DNA from: Massilia sp. KIM
GTDB taxonomy: Bacteria > Pseudomonadota > Gammaproteobacteria > Burkholderiales > Burkholderiaceae_D
Assembly: GCF_002007115.1 (NCBI RefSeq)
Contig: NZ_MVAD01000002.1
Location: 62,001-126,000 of the forward strand
Length of the DNA: 64,000 nt
Direction of reading: 5' to 3'
A model generated the notes under the pieces. The model saw nothing but the letters and a program-made list of their open reading frames with translations, was not told where the DNA came from and made no database searches. Position numbers and translations under genes: made by a program. Numbering within the stretch: the stretch's first letter is position 1; the number at the start of each line of letters is the position of its first letter. Positions 47,223 to 56,019 of the stretch are shown here, piece after piece.

Positions 47223-47972
47223 TTAGGCGCGCCGCCTGATCTCGTCCGCGGCGATCGCCGCCAGCTCGCGCAAGGCCCGCAGTTCGCGCTCGCGCAGCCG
47301 GCGCGCCTCGCGGTCCAGCACGCACAGCGTCCCGAACGGCAGCCCGTTCGCATCCAGCAGCGTGTACCCCGCATAGAAGCGGATGTGCGGCTCCCCGGTC
47401 ACCAGCGGGTTGTCGCGGAAACGCGCGTCGTCCGCCGCATCCTCCACCACGAAGGGCCCCGGCTCCTGCACGATCGCATGGCTGCAGAAGGCCCACTCGC
47501 GCGGCGTCTCAGGCAGGGCCACGCCGACGCGCGACTTGAACCACTGGCGGCGCGAGGACAGCAGCGTGAGCAGGGCCATCGGGCATTCCGTGACCTGGGT
47601 CGCCAGCCAGGTCAGGCGGTCGAACACTTCCTCCGCCGGGCTGTCCACCAGCCCGCTGGCCGCCAGCGCGGCCAGGCGCTCGGCTTCGTTGTCCGGCACC
47701 GGATAGCCGGGCGCGGGATCGGGCAGGAATTCGCCGTCGGCGTCGACCGCCGCGCGCGGGCGCTGCGGCGTCGGCGCGGGCGGCTCCACCCCGCGTTCCT
47801 GCAGCAGGTGCAGCACGGCGCTCATGCGCACGCGCCGGTGGCCGCCGGGCGTCTTCCAGGTCGGCAGGGCGCCGCTCTCCATCCACAGCTGGGCGGTGCT
47901 GACCGCCACCCCGAGCAGGCGCGCCGCCTCGCGGGTGGTCAGGATCGGATCGTTGTCGGGATGGGCGCGCAT
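47223..47972 (-). CDS. HTH (MerR/excisionase-like) plus GAF domain regulator
   Basis: A 249-residue protein. Residues about 10-60 form an excisionase/MerR-type winged HTH (LTTREAARLLGVAVSTAQLW, then WKTPGGHRRVR), and about 95-245 a GAF domain (RLTWLATQVTECPMALLTLL, RQWFKSRVGV, SHAIVQEPGPFVVEDA, RFYAGYTLLDANGLPFGTLC). The GAF part is clearly homologous to that of the divergent gene. A DNA-binding module fused to a sensor suggests ligand-dependent control of the shared intergenic promoter. No effector domain or metal site is evident. Confidence 0.85.
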   Translation of the reverse strand: MRAHPDNDPILTTREAARLLGVAVSTAQLWMESGALPTWKTPGGHRRVRMSAVLHLLQERGVEPPAPTPQRPRAAVDADGEFLPDPAPGYPVPDNEAERLAALAASGLVDSPAEEVFDRLTWLATQVTECPMALLTLLSSRRQWFKSRVGVALPETPREWAFCSHAIVQEPGPFVVEDAADDARFRDNPLVTGEPHIRFYAGYTLLDANGLPFGTLCVLDREARRLRERELRALRELAAIAADEIRRRA

Positions 47973-48144
47973 GGAAAGGCCTGTCTTCTAAATGCTGGCG
48001 ATTCTACACCAAACAACTAAATTTGACGAATTTACTGGTTCTGTACAGAAATTTGTTGACCGGCACCGTCAAATCAGGAAACAATGCTTTCCTGAATCAT
48101 CAATTTCATCAATTTGCGCAAATCGTCTGCGACATCGGATCCCC
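47973..48144. promoter_or_regulatory. Divergent promoter region with two dyads
   Basis: An AT-rich 172-bp island between the two GAF genes. TTTGACG (48022-48028) is inverted as CGTCAAA (48067-48073), and CAGGAAA (48075-48081) is inverted as TTTCCTG (48088-48094). These are candidate operators for the HTH-GAF protein; the binding sites are inferred. Confidence 0.5.
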
Positions 48145-49929
48145 ATGCCTTCATTGCATCACCCGCCGCGCGAAACGGCGCGCCTCGAAGCCCTGCGCCG
48201 CCTGGAGCTGCTGGACACGCCGCCGAGCGAATCCTTCGACCGCATCACGCGCATGGCCGCGGCCCTGTTCCACCTGCCGGTGGCCGCGGTGTCGCTGACC
48301 GACAGCGAGCGCCAGTGGTTCAAGTCCAAGGTCGGGGTCGGGCACTGCGAGATTCCGCGCTTGCGCGCTCCCTGCGCGGCGGTGGCGGACGAGGGCAGGA
48401 TGCTGGTGATTCCCGACCTGCTCGAGGACGCGCATTTCCGCGACAGCACCCTGGCCGGACAGGGCGTGCGCTTCTACGCGGGCGCGCCCCTGATGACCAG
48501 CGATGGCTACTGCCTGGGCGCGCTGTGCGTGCTCGGCCTCGCGCCGCGCCAGGCCAGCGAGGCCGAGTGCGCCGCGCTGCAGGACCTGGCGGCGATGGTC
48601 ATGGCCCAGATCGAGCTGCAGCACGCGCTGGGACGGATCGATCCCACCAGCGGCCTGCCCAACCGCCAGCAGTTCATCAGCGACGTGCGCGACCTGCGCC
48701 TGGCCGAGGAGCCCGGCGCGCAGCGCCTGGCGGCCCTGGTCAGCCTGGCCAGTCCCGAGCAGTTGAGCGAGGCGCTGCGCGTGATGGGCGCGGCCTATCT
48801 CGACGAGATCGTGCGCGAGGCCCAGCCACAGCTGCGCCAGCTGGCCGGCGGCGCCAAGCTGTACCAGGTAGGCAGCACGCAATTCGCTTTCGTCGCCGCG
48901 CAGGACGCGCAGCTCGACGACTTGTGCGCGCACATGCTCGAGTGGCTCGCCACGCGCCAAGCGGCCGGCCAGGCGCGCTTCATCACCACCACCACGATCG
49001 GCGTGGCGCCCTTCACGGTCGGCTTCAGCAAAGGCCTGGACGTGCTGCGCAACATGCATAGCGCCGCCCACGACGCCCTGGGCGCCGAACGCGGCGTGCG
49101 CGTGTTCTCGTCGGAGCAGGACGCGGTCTACCGGCGCCGCTTCTGGCTGGTGAGCGAATTCGGGGCCGCGCTCGAGCGCCCGCAGCAGCTGCGCCTGGTG
49201 TTCCAGCCCAAGGTCGGCCTTGGCGACGGCGCCTGCGCCTCGGTCGAGGCCCTGCTGCGCTGGACCCACCCGGAGCACGGCCCGGTGTCCCCGGCCGAGT
49301 TCATGCCGGTGGTCGAGGGGACCTCGCTGGCGCGCGCCACCACCGCCTGGGTGCTGGAGGCGGCGCTGGACCAGCTCGCCGCCTGGCGCGCCGAGGGCCT
49401 GCGCCTGCAGGTCGCGGTCAACGTCTCGGCGGTCAACCTGGAGGAGCCGGATTTCTGCGAGCGCATCCTGGATGGCCTGGCGGCGCGCGGCCTGGACCCG
49501 GCCAGCCTGGCGCTGGAACTGACCGAGAGCGCACTGATGCGCAATCCCCAGGCCGCCCACGCGGCGCTGGAGCGCCTGGCGGGCGCCGGCGTGCAGCTCG
49601 CGATCGACGATTTCGGCACCGGCTACAGCAGCCTGGCCTACCTGCAAAGCCTGCCGGCCAAGGTGGTCAAGATCGACCAGTCCTTCGTGCGCGGCATCGG
49701 CCACGATGGACGCAAGCGCGCCCTGGTGGAAACCATGATCAAGCTGGCCCACGACCTCGGGCACGACGTGGTGGCCGAGGGCGTGGAAACCGAGGACGAA
49801 GCCCGGGTGCTGCGCGCCGCCCGTTGCGACCAGGCCCAGGGCTTCCTGTATGCGCGGCCGATGGAGGCCCTGGCTCTCGGAGGCTGGCTGGGGGAGCGCG
49901 AGCTGGCCGCGCTCGCGCAGCCGGCGTGA
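48145..49929 (+). CDS. GAF-GGDEF(degenerate)-EAL protein, probable cyclic di-GMP phosphodiesterase
   Basis: A 594-residue signalling protein. Residues about 15-160 are a GAF domain (RQWFKSKVGV, RFYAGAPLMTSDGYCLGALC). The middle GGDEF-like part keeps DPTSGLPNRQQF but its active loop reads VGSTQF, so cyclase activity is not expected. The EAL domain is intact: EALLRW near residue 367, NVSAVNL, ELTESALM, DDFGTGYSSLAYL, KIDQSFVRG and VAEGVET, the residues needed for metal binding and c-di-GMP hydrolysis. The ATG at 48145 was preferred to an upstream frame extension through the AT-rich promoter. It is divergent from the HTH-GAF gene. Confidence 0.9.
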   Translation: MPSLHHPPRETARLEALRRLELLDTPPSESFDRITRMAAALFHLPVAAVSLTDSERQWFKSKVGVGHCEIPRLRAPCAAVADEGRMLVIPDLLEDAHFRDSTLAGQGVRFYAGAPLMTSDGYCLGALCVLGLAPRQASEAECAALQDLAAMVMAQIELQHALGRIDPTSGLPNRQQFISDVRDLRLAEEPGAQRLAALVSLASPEQLSEALRVMGAAYLDEIVREAQPQLRQLAGGAKLYQVGSTQFAFVAAQDAQLDDLCAHMLEWLATRQAAGQARFITTTTIGVAPFTVGFSKGLDVLRNMHSAAHDALGAERGVRVFSSEQDAVYRRRFWLVSEFGAALERPQQLRLVFQPKVGLGDGACASVEALLRWTHPEHGPVSPAEFMPVVEGTSLARATTAWVLEAALDQLAAWRAEGLRLQVAVNVSAVNLEEPDFCERILDGLAARGLDPASLALELTESALMRNPQAAHAALERLAGAGVQLAIDDFGTGYSSLAYLQSLPAKVVKIDQSFVRGIGHDGRKRALVETMIKLAHDLGHDVVAEGVETEDEARVLRAARCDQAQGFLYARPMEALALGGWLGERELAALAQPA

Positions 49930-50100
49930 GCCGCGTTCCGGTTACCGGAGCCGGCCGGGCCGGGCGATCGGGGAATTGCTCATGCAGACATGAATTTTGT
50001 TGCTGTGAAGTATTTTTAGAATCCGCCGCGCAATGAGGATTCCCGCATATTCAGCCATGTTCTGGCCGGGATAAGCCTGTTATTGTTGAGAAATAGAAAG

Positions 50101-50134
50101 ACTGTCGCAAAACTTTACACAAGAGTTTAACAGT
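50101..50134 (+). promoter_or_regulatory. Dyad 50-80 bp upstream of the sigma54-type promoter
   Basis: ACTGT (50101-50105) is inverted as ACAGT (50130-50134), and AAACT (50110-50114) as AGTTT (50124-50128), around the sequence TTACACAAG. Position and symmetry fit an enhancer-binding protein site for the promoter at 50183. Confidence 0.5.
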
Positions 50135-50182
50135 TCGTACATATATGAATTTAAACTTTTGATTTAAAAGCAAATGTAACCG

Positions 50183-50198
50183 TGGCACACGACTTGCT
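50183..50198 (+). promoter_or_regulatory. Sigma54-type (-24/-12) promoter of the PEP-CTERM gene
   Basis: TGGCAC (50183-50188), five bases, then TTGCT (50194-50198) matches the RpoN consensus with correct spacing of the GG and GC pairs. Transcription would start near 50209, leaving a leader of about 54 nt before the ATG at 50263. Confidence 0.75.
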
Positions 50199-50262
50199 TA
50201 GAGGCATGGGCGCGATCCGAGGGATCCGCGACTCATTCACCATGCTTAAAGGAGAACCCGTA

Positions 50263-50967
50263 ATGCCACGCATCCTGCGTACCGTCCTGCTGCCCATCCT
50301 GCTGTGCGCCAGCGCCATCTCGGCCCACGCCACCCAGATCGCCGTGTTCGGCTCCCCGGCCAACGGCCTGAAGAACTTCAACGACACGGTCGCCGCCGCC
50401 AACGGCAGCGCTACCCATGACAAGTGGGAGAACCTGTCCGGCGGCTACAGCTTCGACCGCGGCAACTACACCGTCACCCGCAACAATGGCGGCTACCTGG
50501 CGCCGGAGACCTACGGCGACCTGTCGGGCCAGGTGGTCAGCATCGATCCCGTGGACGATGGCGACGGCGGCAAGGGCAGCGGCGTGACCCTGAGCTTCAA
50601 GTCGGCGGTCAACGCGATCGGTTTCGAGGTCGGCGACTGGGGCACCTGCTGCCTCCCGTCGGCCCTCTACATCTCCTTCGACGGCGGCCAGGCAATCCGC
50701 GTCGGCCTGTCCGAGCAGCCAGGCGATGTCGAGTTCGACGGCAAGGACGAAGTCTTCGTGGGCGCCTTCGACGACGCCGGCTCCTTCACCACCGTGCAGT
50801 TCTGGGGCGACGGCTTCGGCGAATACCTGCTGTTCGGCGGCACCGTGCACTACGCGCTGATCGACGAGGGCAGCCTCGAGGTGCCGGAACCGGCGTCGAT
50901 GGCGCTGGTCGGCCTGGGCCTGGCCGCAGCCGGCCTGGCGCGCCGCCGCAAGGCCGTCAAAGGCTGA
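50263..50967 (+). CDS. PEP-CTERM sorted extracellular protein
   Basis: A 234-residue exported protein with signal peptide MPRILRTVLLPILLCASAIS (cleavage near AHA). The C-terminus is a standard PEP-CTERM signal: VPEPASMALVGLGLAAAGLA followed by RRRKA, recognised by exosortase/EpsH systems. The middle is beta-rich (SVTLSFKSA-type strands; GFEVGDWGTCCLPSALYISFDGG), with Asp/Gly loops and a CC pair. No enzyme motif is seen. Such proteins are linked to exopolysaccharide and floc or biofilm surfaces. The ATG at 50263 follows AAAGGAG. No exosortase gene is in the window. Confidence 0.92.
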   Translation: MPRILRTVLLPILLCASAISAHATQIAVFGSPANGLKNFNDTVAAANGSATHDKWENLSGGYSFDRGNYTVTRNNGGYLAPETYGDLSGQVVSIDPVDDGDGGKGSGVTLSFKSAVNAIGFEVGDWGTCCLPSALYISFDGGQAIRVGLSEQPGDVEFDGKDEVFVGAFDDAGSFTTVQFWGDGFGEYLLFGGTVHYALIDEGSLEVPEPASMALVGLGLAAAGLARRRKAVKG

Positions 50968-51044
50968 GGGAAGGGAAGGAAGAAGGGCGCGCGCGGGCAG
51001 GCATGGCATGCCCGCCCGGGTGGGCCGGCAAGATGGGCGGCCTC

Positions 51045-52148
51045 TCAGGCCGCCGACCTGGCGTCGATGATGCCGCCGCCGAGGCAGACGTCGCCGTCGT
51101 ACAGCACGGCCGACTGGCCCGGGGTGACCGCCCACTGCGGGTCGAGGAAGTCGAGCGCGAAGCGCTCCAGCCCCTGCGGGCTGACCGTGCAGGCCACGTC
51201 GGCCTGGCGGTAGCGGGTCTTGGCCGAGAGCGGTCGCGCATCCGGCGCCTCGCCCGCGATCCAGCTGGCCTGGCCGGCCTCGAGGCGGTTCGAGAGCAGC
51301 CACGGATGGTCGTGGCCCTGCACGATGTAGAGGGCGTTCTCGGCGATGTCCTTGCGCGCCACGAACCAGGGTTCGCTGGTGCCGTCCGGGTTCTTGCGCG
51401 ACTTCAGGCCGCCGATGCCGATGCCCTTGCGCTGGCCCAGGGTGTAGAAGGACAGGCCGACGTGCTCGCCGACCACGCTGCCGTCGTCCAGCCTGATCGG
51501 ACCCGGCTTATAGGACAGGTAGCGGTTCAGGAAGTCGCGGAAAGGGCGCTCGCCGATGAAGCAGATGCCGGTCGAGTCCTTCTTGGCGGCGTTGGGCAGC
51601 TTGAGCTTCTCGGCGATCTTGCGCACCTCGGTCTTGGCGATCTCGCCCAGCGGGAACAGCGACTTCGAGAGCTGCGCCTGGTTCAGGCGGTGCAGGAAGT
51701 AGCTCTGGTCCTTGGTGTGGTCGAGGGCCTTGAGCAGCTCGAAGCGCTCGCCGTTCTGGCGCACGCGCGCGTAGTGGCCGGTCGCGATCAGGTCCGCGCC
51801 CAGCTTCATCGCGTGGTCGAGGAAGGCCTTGAACTTGATCTCGGCGTTGCACAGCACGTCCGGGTTGGGGGTGCGGCCCGCCTGGTACTCGCGCAGGAAT
51901 TCCGCGAACACGCGGTCCTTGTATTCGGCGGCGAAGTTGACCGCCTCGATGTCCACCCCGACCACGTCGGCCACGCTGGCCGCGTCGATCCAGTCCTGGC
52001 GGGTGGAGCAGTATTCGGAATCGTCGTCGTCTTCCCAGTTCTTCATGAACAGGCCGATCACCTCGTAACCCTGTTCCTTCAGCATCCAGGCCGCGACCGA
52101 GGAGTCGACGCCGCCCGACATCCCGATCACGACTTTTTTCTTGCTCAT
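51045..52148 (-). CDS. mnmA: tRNA-specific 2-thiouridylase
   Basis: A 367-residue enzyme that thiolates U34 of tRNA for Lys, Glu and Gln using ATP and a sulfur relay. The PP-loop [16 protein letters not shown] and the two catalytic cysteines in [12 protein letters not shown] and [11 protein letters not shown] are intact. The ending [14 protein letters not shown] is typical. It lies 17 bases after a Nudix gene on the same strand and was started at the ATG at 52148, preceded by GGAAAG. Identification is firm. Confidence 0.97.
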   Translation of the reverse strand: MSKKKVVIGMSGGVDSSVAAWMLKEQGYEVIGLFMKNWEDDDDSEYCSTRQDWIDAASVADVVGVDIEAVNFAAEYKDRVFAEFLREYQAGRTPNPDVLCNAEIKFKAFLDHAMKLGADLIATGHYARVRQNGERFELLKALDHTKDQSYFLHRLNQAQLSKSLFPLGEIAKTEVRKIAEKLKLPNAAKKDSTGICFIGERPFRDFLNRYLSYKPGPIRLDDGSVVGEHVGLSFYTLGQRKGIGIGGLKSRKNPDGTSEPWFVARKDIAENALYIVQGHDHPWLLSNRLEAGQASWIAGEAPDARPLSAKTRYRQADVACTVSPQGLERFALDFLDPQWAVTPGQSAVLYDGDVCLGGGIIDARSAA

Positions 52149-52165
52149 GGTCTTTCCGTCTTGGT

Positions 52166-52648
52166 TCAGATCCCGCCTTCGAACACCGAAGGGTGGGTGT
52201 ACAGCAGGTGCAGCGGGGTGCGATGGCCGGCCAGGTAGTCGTCCACGCACTGCAGCACGATCGGACTGCGGTGGCGATCGACGGTGGCGGCGATCTCGTC
52301 GCGCGTCATCCACAGGGTGCGCAGGATGCCCTCGTCCAGCGGCTGTTCGAGCTTGCGCCCGGCCTCGCCGCAGAAGGTGAAGCGCAGGTAGGTGACGTCG
52401 ACGCCGCGCGACTTCGAGTGGTAGCGCGACATGTACATGCCCACCAGCGCGCGCGGAATGAATTCGTGCGCGGTTTCCTCCAGCGCCTCGCGCACCACGG
52501 CCTGCTCGAGCGATTCGTGCGGGTCGAGGTGGCCGGCCGGCTGGTTCAGCTTGATGCCTTCGCTGGTCTCCTCCTCGATCAGCAGGAAACGGCCATCGCG
52601 TTCGATGATCGCGGCCACGGTAACTGATGGTTTGAAGATATCGGTCAT
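52166..52648 (-). CDS. Nudix hydrolase, NudJ (YmfB)-like
   Basis: A 160-residue phosphatase of the Nudix family. The Nudix box is [20 protein letters not shown] followed by TAHEF. The N-terminal [20 protein letters not shown] and the [13 protein letters not shown] region match NudJ, which acts on thiamine and nucleotide pyrophosphates. It stands upstream of mnmA, a common arrangement in proteobacteria, and shares its transcript. The ATG at 52648 has AAGGA upstream. Confidence 0.93.
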   Translation of the reverse strand: MTDIFKPSVTVAAIIERDGRFLLIEEETSEGIKLNQPAGHLDPHESLEQAVVREALEETAHEFIPRALVGMYMSRYHSKSRGVDVTYLRFTFCGEAGRKLEQPLDEGILRTLWMTRDEIAATVDRHRSPIVLQCVDDYLAGHRTPLHLLYTHPSVFEGGI

Positions 52649-52895
52649 GCCTGTCCTTGAAAATGAGCCGGTATTCTACCTTGAGCGGGGCGGCGTCGCT
52701 CAGCCATGCCCTGTCTCGTGTGCTTGCTTGTCGTTAATTTGCTTTGATTTGCCACAAAAATTACGGGAAATTCCCTGTTCTGCCTGCGGCTTTCTCGCCA
52801 CAATTCCTTGTTATCCAAAGAATATTTATGTTTAGGCAATTAATATAAATACGTGTTAGATTGTTAGCCGGTTCATTCCACAAGTGGAGGGCTTC
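52649..52895. other. 247-bp divergent region between the Nudix and pntAA genes
   Basis: It is AT-rich over 52720-52870 and should hold both promoters. TAATATAAAT near 52840 is -10-like for pntAA, but no canonical pair was established. No other feature was seen. Confidence 0.45.
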
Positions 52896-54008
52896 ATGAG
52901 GATAGGCATACCGGCCGAGACCAGGCCGGGCGAGACCCGCGTCGCAGCGACCCCCGAAACCGTCAAGAAGCTGGCAGGCAAGCACCAGGTGCTGGTGCAG
53001 TCCGGCGCCGGCGTCCAGGCTTCCATCCCGGACGCGGCCTTCGAAGCCGCCGGCGCCGCCATTGTCGATGCGCCCACCGCCCTGGGCGCCGAACTGGTGC
53101 TCAAGGTGCGCAGTCCGGACGCCGCCGAGCGCGCCCAGATGCAGCGGGGCGCGGTGCTGGTCGGCATGCTCAATCCCTTCGACGCCGACAACCTGGCGGC
53201 CCTGGCCAGCGCCGGCCTGGTCGCCTTCGCGCTGGAGGCGGCGCCGCGCATCACCCGCGCCCAGTCGATGGACGTGCTCTCGTCCCAGGCCAACATCGCC
53301 GGCTACAAGGCGGTGATGCTGGCCGCTAATACCTACCAGCGCTTCATGCCGATGCTGATGACCGCGGCCGGCACCGTCAAGGCGGCGCGCGTGCTGATCA
53401 TGGGCGTGGGCGTGGCCGGCCTGCAGGCGATCGCCACCGCCAAGCGCCTGGGAGCGGTGATCGAAGCTTCGGACGTGCGTCCGCCGGTCAAGGAACAGGT
53501 CGAGTCGCTGGGCGCCAAGTTCATCGACGTGCCTTTCCTTACCGACGAGGAGCGCGAGATCGCCAAGGGCGAGGGCGGCTACGCGCGCCCGATGCCACCC
53601 GACTGGATGCGACGCCAGGCCGAGCTGGTGCACGAGCGCGCCAAGCTGGCCGACATCGTCATCACCACCGCCCTGATCCCGGGACGCAAGGCCCCGGTGC
53701 TGATCGCCGAGGACACGGTGCGCGCCATGAAGCCCGGCTCGGTGATCGTCGACATGGCGATCGAGCAGGGCGGCAACTGCCCGCTCACGGAACTCGGCAA
53801 GACCGTGGTCAAGCACGGCGTGCACATCATCGGCGAGCCGAACCTGGCGGCCCTGGTCGCGGCCGACGCCTCGGCCCTGTACGCGCGCAACGTGCTGGAC
53901 TTCCTCAAGCTCGTGATCGACAAGGACGACAAGTTCCACATCGACATGGAAGACGAGATCGTGCGCGCCACCCTGATGTGCGCGAACGGCGAGCTGCTGC
54001 GTAAATAA
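52896..54008 (+). CDS. pntAA: NAD(P) transhydrogenase, alpha subunit part 1
   Basis: A 370-residue soluble NAD(H)-binding domain I of the proton-translocating transhydrogenase. Motifs are MRIGIPAETRPGETRVAATP at the start, the nucleotide loop IMGVGVAGLQAIATAKRLGA and VIVDMAIEQGGNCPLTE. In this organism the alpha subunit is split into pntAA and pntAB, common in alpha- and betaproteobacteria. The ATG at 52896 was chosen over an upstream GTG because GGAGG has ideal spacing to it. First gene of a tightly linked operon. Confidence 0.96.
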   Translation: MRIGIPAETRPGETRVAATPETVKKLAGKHQVLVQSGAGVQASIPDAAFEAAGAAIVDAPTALGAELVLKVRSPDAAERAQMQRGAVLVGMLNPFDADNLAALASAGLVAFALEAAPRITRAQSMDVLSSQANIAGYKAVMLAANTYQRFMPMLMTAAGTVKAARVLIMGVGVAGLQAIATAKRLGAVIEASDVRPPVKEQVESLGAKFIDVPFLTDEEREIAKGEGGYARPMPPDWMRRQAELVHERAKLADIVITTALIPGRKAPVLIAEDTVRAMKPGSVIVDMAIEQGGNCPLTELGKTVVKHGVHIIGEPNLAALVAADASALYARNVLDFLKLVIDKDDKFHIDMEDEIVRATLMCANGELLRK

Positions 54009-54029
54009 AGAACGGGACGGGAGCAACGC

Positions 54030-54344
54030 ATGGACATCAGCCACACCATCATCAACCTGATCATCTTCGTGCTGGCCATCTACGTCGGCTACCACGTGGT
54101 CTGGACCGTCACGCCGGCCCTGCACACGCCGCTGATGGCGGTCACCAACGCCGTCTCGGCCATCATCATCGTCGGCGCCATGCTGGCCGCCGGCCTCACC
54201 GAAGGACTGACCGGCCAGGTGGCCGGCACCCTCGCCGTGGCCCTGGCGGCCGTGAACGTGTTCGGCGGCTTCCTGGTCACCCAGCGCATGCTGGAGATGT
54301 TCAAGAAGAAGGACAAGGGCGAGAAGAAGGGGGAGCAGGCATGA
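54030..54344 (+). CDS. pntAB: NAD(P) transhydrogenase, alpha subunit part 2
   Basis: A 104-residue membrane protein with three to four spans (IINLIIFVLAIYVGYHVVW, LMAVTNAVSAIIIVGAMLAA, AGTLAVALAAVNVFGGFLVT) and a Lys-rich tail. It forms the alpha-side part of the proton channel. The TGA stop overlaps the pntB ATG by four bases, so translation is coupled. QRMLEMFKKK at the end is typical for the family. Confidence 0.96.
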   Translation: MDISHTIINLIIFVLAIYVGYHVVWTVTPALHTPLMAVTNAVSAIIIVGAMLAAGLTEGLTGQVAGTLAVALAAVNVFGGFLVTQRMLEMFKKKDKGEKKGEQA

Positions 54345-55798
54345 ACTTCATCAGCATGAACGTCGTCACCCTGCTCTACCTGGTCGCCTCGGTGTGCTTC
54401 ATCCAGGCCCTCAAGGGCCTGTCCTCGCCGTCCTCGGCGCGCATGGGCAACGCCTTCGGCATGACCGGCATGGCGATCGCCGTGCTGACCACGGTGGCCC
54501 TCATCTTCAAGCTCCAGGCCGAGCTGCAGACCGGCCACGGCATGGGCTTCCCGCTGGTGCTGCTGGGCGTGGTGGTGGGCGGCGCGATCGGCGCCTACGC
54601 CGCCAAGAAGGTCGAGATGACCAAGATGCCGGAACTGGTCGCCGCCATGCACTCGCTGATCGGCCTGGCCGCGGTGTGCATCGCGATCGCCGCGGTGTCC
54701 GAGCCCTGGGCCTTCAACATCGCCACCCGCGAGACCGCGCTGCCCTTCGGCAACCGGCTCGAGCTCTTCATCGGCACCTTCGTGGGCGCGGTCACCTTCT
54801 CGGGCTCGGTGATCGCCTTCGGCAAGCTGTCGGGCAAGTACAAGTTCCGCCTGTTCCAGGGCGCGCCGGTGCGCTTCGCCGGGCAGCACCTGCTCAACCT
54901 GGCGCTGGCGATCGCCATCATCGCGCTGGGCCTGGTGTTCTGCTTCGCCGAGGGCGTGGCGCCGGCCTGGAATCCCTTCATCCTGATGGCGCTGCTGTCC
55001 TTCATCCTGGGCGTCCTGATCATCATCCCGATCGGCGGCGCCGACATGCCGGTGGTGGTGTCGATGCTGAACTCGTATTCGGGTTGGGCGGCGGCCGGCA
55101 TCGGCTTCTCGCTCAACAACTCGATGCTGATCATCGCCGGCTCGCTGGTGGGCTCGAGCGGCGCGATCCTGTCTTACATCATGTGCAAGGCGATGAACCG
55201 CTCCTTCTTCAACGTGATCCTGGGCGGCTTCGGCGGCGAGGCGGAGACGGGCGGCGGCGAAGCCAAGGAGCAGCGTCCGGTGAAATCGGGATCGGCGGAG
55301 GACGCGGCCTTCATCCTGCAGAACGCCGAGTCGGTGATCATCGTCCCGGGCTACGGCCTGGCGGTGGCGCGCGCCCAGCATTCGGTGAAGGAGCTGGCCG
55401 ACAAGCTGACCGAGCACGGCGTCCAGGTGCGCTACGCGATCCACCCGGTGGCGGGGCGCATGCCTGGCCACATGAACGTGCTGCTGGCCGAGGCCGAGGT
55501 GCCCTACGACCAGGTGGCCGAGATGGAAGACATCAACGGCGAGTTTGGCCAGACCGACGTGGTGCTGGTGCTGGGCGCGAACGACGTGGTGAACCCGGCG
55601 GCCAAGGATCCGAAGTCGCCGATCGCCGGCATGCCCATCCTCGAGGCCTACAAGGCCAAGAGCATCATCGTCAACAAGCGCTCGATGGCTTCCGGCTACG
55701 CGGGCCTGGACAACGACCTGTTCTACCAGCCCAACACGATGATGGTCTTCGGCGACGCCAAGAAGGTGATCGAATCGATGGTCAAAGCCGTGGAATGA
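54341..55798 (+). CDS. pntB: NAD(P) transhydrogenase, beta subunit
   Basis: A 485-residue subunit with about nine membrane spans (residues 1-290) and the NADP(H)-binding domain III (PGYGLAVARAQHSVKELADKL, YAIHPVAGRMPGHMNVLLAE, DVVLVLGANDVVNPAA). Together with PntAA and PntAB it couples proton entry to NADPH formation from NADH. Its stop overlaps the ATG of the next small gene. The operon is intact. Confidence 0.97.
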   Translation: MNFISMNVVTLLYLVASVCFIQALKGLSSPSSARMGNAFGMTGMAIAVLTTVALIFKLQAELQTGHGMGFPLVLLGVVVGGAIGAYAAKKVEMTKMPELVAAMHSLIGLAAVCIAIAAVSEPWAFNIATRETALPFGNRLELFIGTFVGAVTFSGSVIAFGKLSGKYKFRLFQGAPVRFAGQHLLNLALAIAIIALGLVFCFAEGVAPAWNPFILMALLSFILGVLIIIPIGGADMPVVVSMLNSYSGWAAAGIGFSLNNSMLIIAGSLVGSSGAILSYIMCKAMNRSFFNVILGGFGGEAETGGGEAKEQRPVKSGSAEDAAFILQNAESVIIVPGYGLAVARAQHSVKELADKLTEHGVQVRYAIHPVAGRMPGHMNVLLAEAEVPYDQVAEMEDINGEFGQTDVVLVLGANDVVNPAAKDPKSPIAGMPILEAYKAKSIIVNKRSMASGYAGLDNDLFYQPNTMMVFGDAKKVIESMVKAVE

Positions 55799-56019
55799 GC
55801 CGGGAGTACCGCTTCGACGTGTTCGGCACGCCGGTCGCGGTGCGCGCCGGGGAAGGGGGCTGGCAAGCCTTCTACCTCGGCGCCGAAGGCAAGCGCCGCC
55901 CGGCCGACTTCATCATCCCCTCCGACATCACCGCCCACAACCTGGGCGAGTACCTGGCCGACCTCTTCCACGAGGACGCCACCCCCAGGCACCCCGCCGT
56001 CACCCCGCTCTCGAACTAG
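55795..56019 (+). CDS. Small conserved-type protein coupled to pntB
   Basis: A 74-residue soluble protein (MSREYRFDVFGTPVAVRAGE at the start; FYLGAEGKRRPADFIIP and ITAHNLGEYLADLFHED later). It may belong to a DUF7661-type family, but I am not sure. It starts at 55795, overlapping the pntB stop by four bases (ATGA), so it is translated with the transhydrogenase. The fold looks like a short beta sheet plus one helix. No catalytic motif was seen. Confidence 0.75.
   Translation: MSREYRFDVFGTPVAVRAGEGGWQAFYLGAEGKRRPADFIIPSDITAHNLGEYLADLFHEDATPRHPAVTPLSN

Larger units (their letters stand above)
49930..50262 (+). other. 333-bp region upstream of the PEP-CTERM gene
   Basis: The first part holds a GC-rich palindrome after the EAL gene (CCGGTTACCGG at 49938-49948 and nearby). 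The rest is AT-rich and carries a dyad and a sigma54-type promoter. No gene was found in it. Confidence 0.6.
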
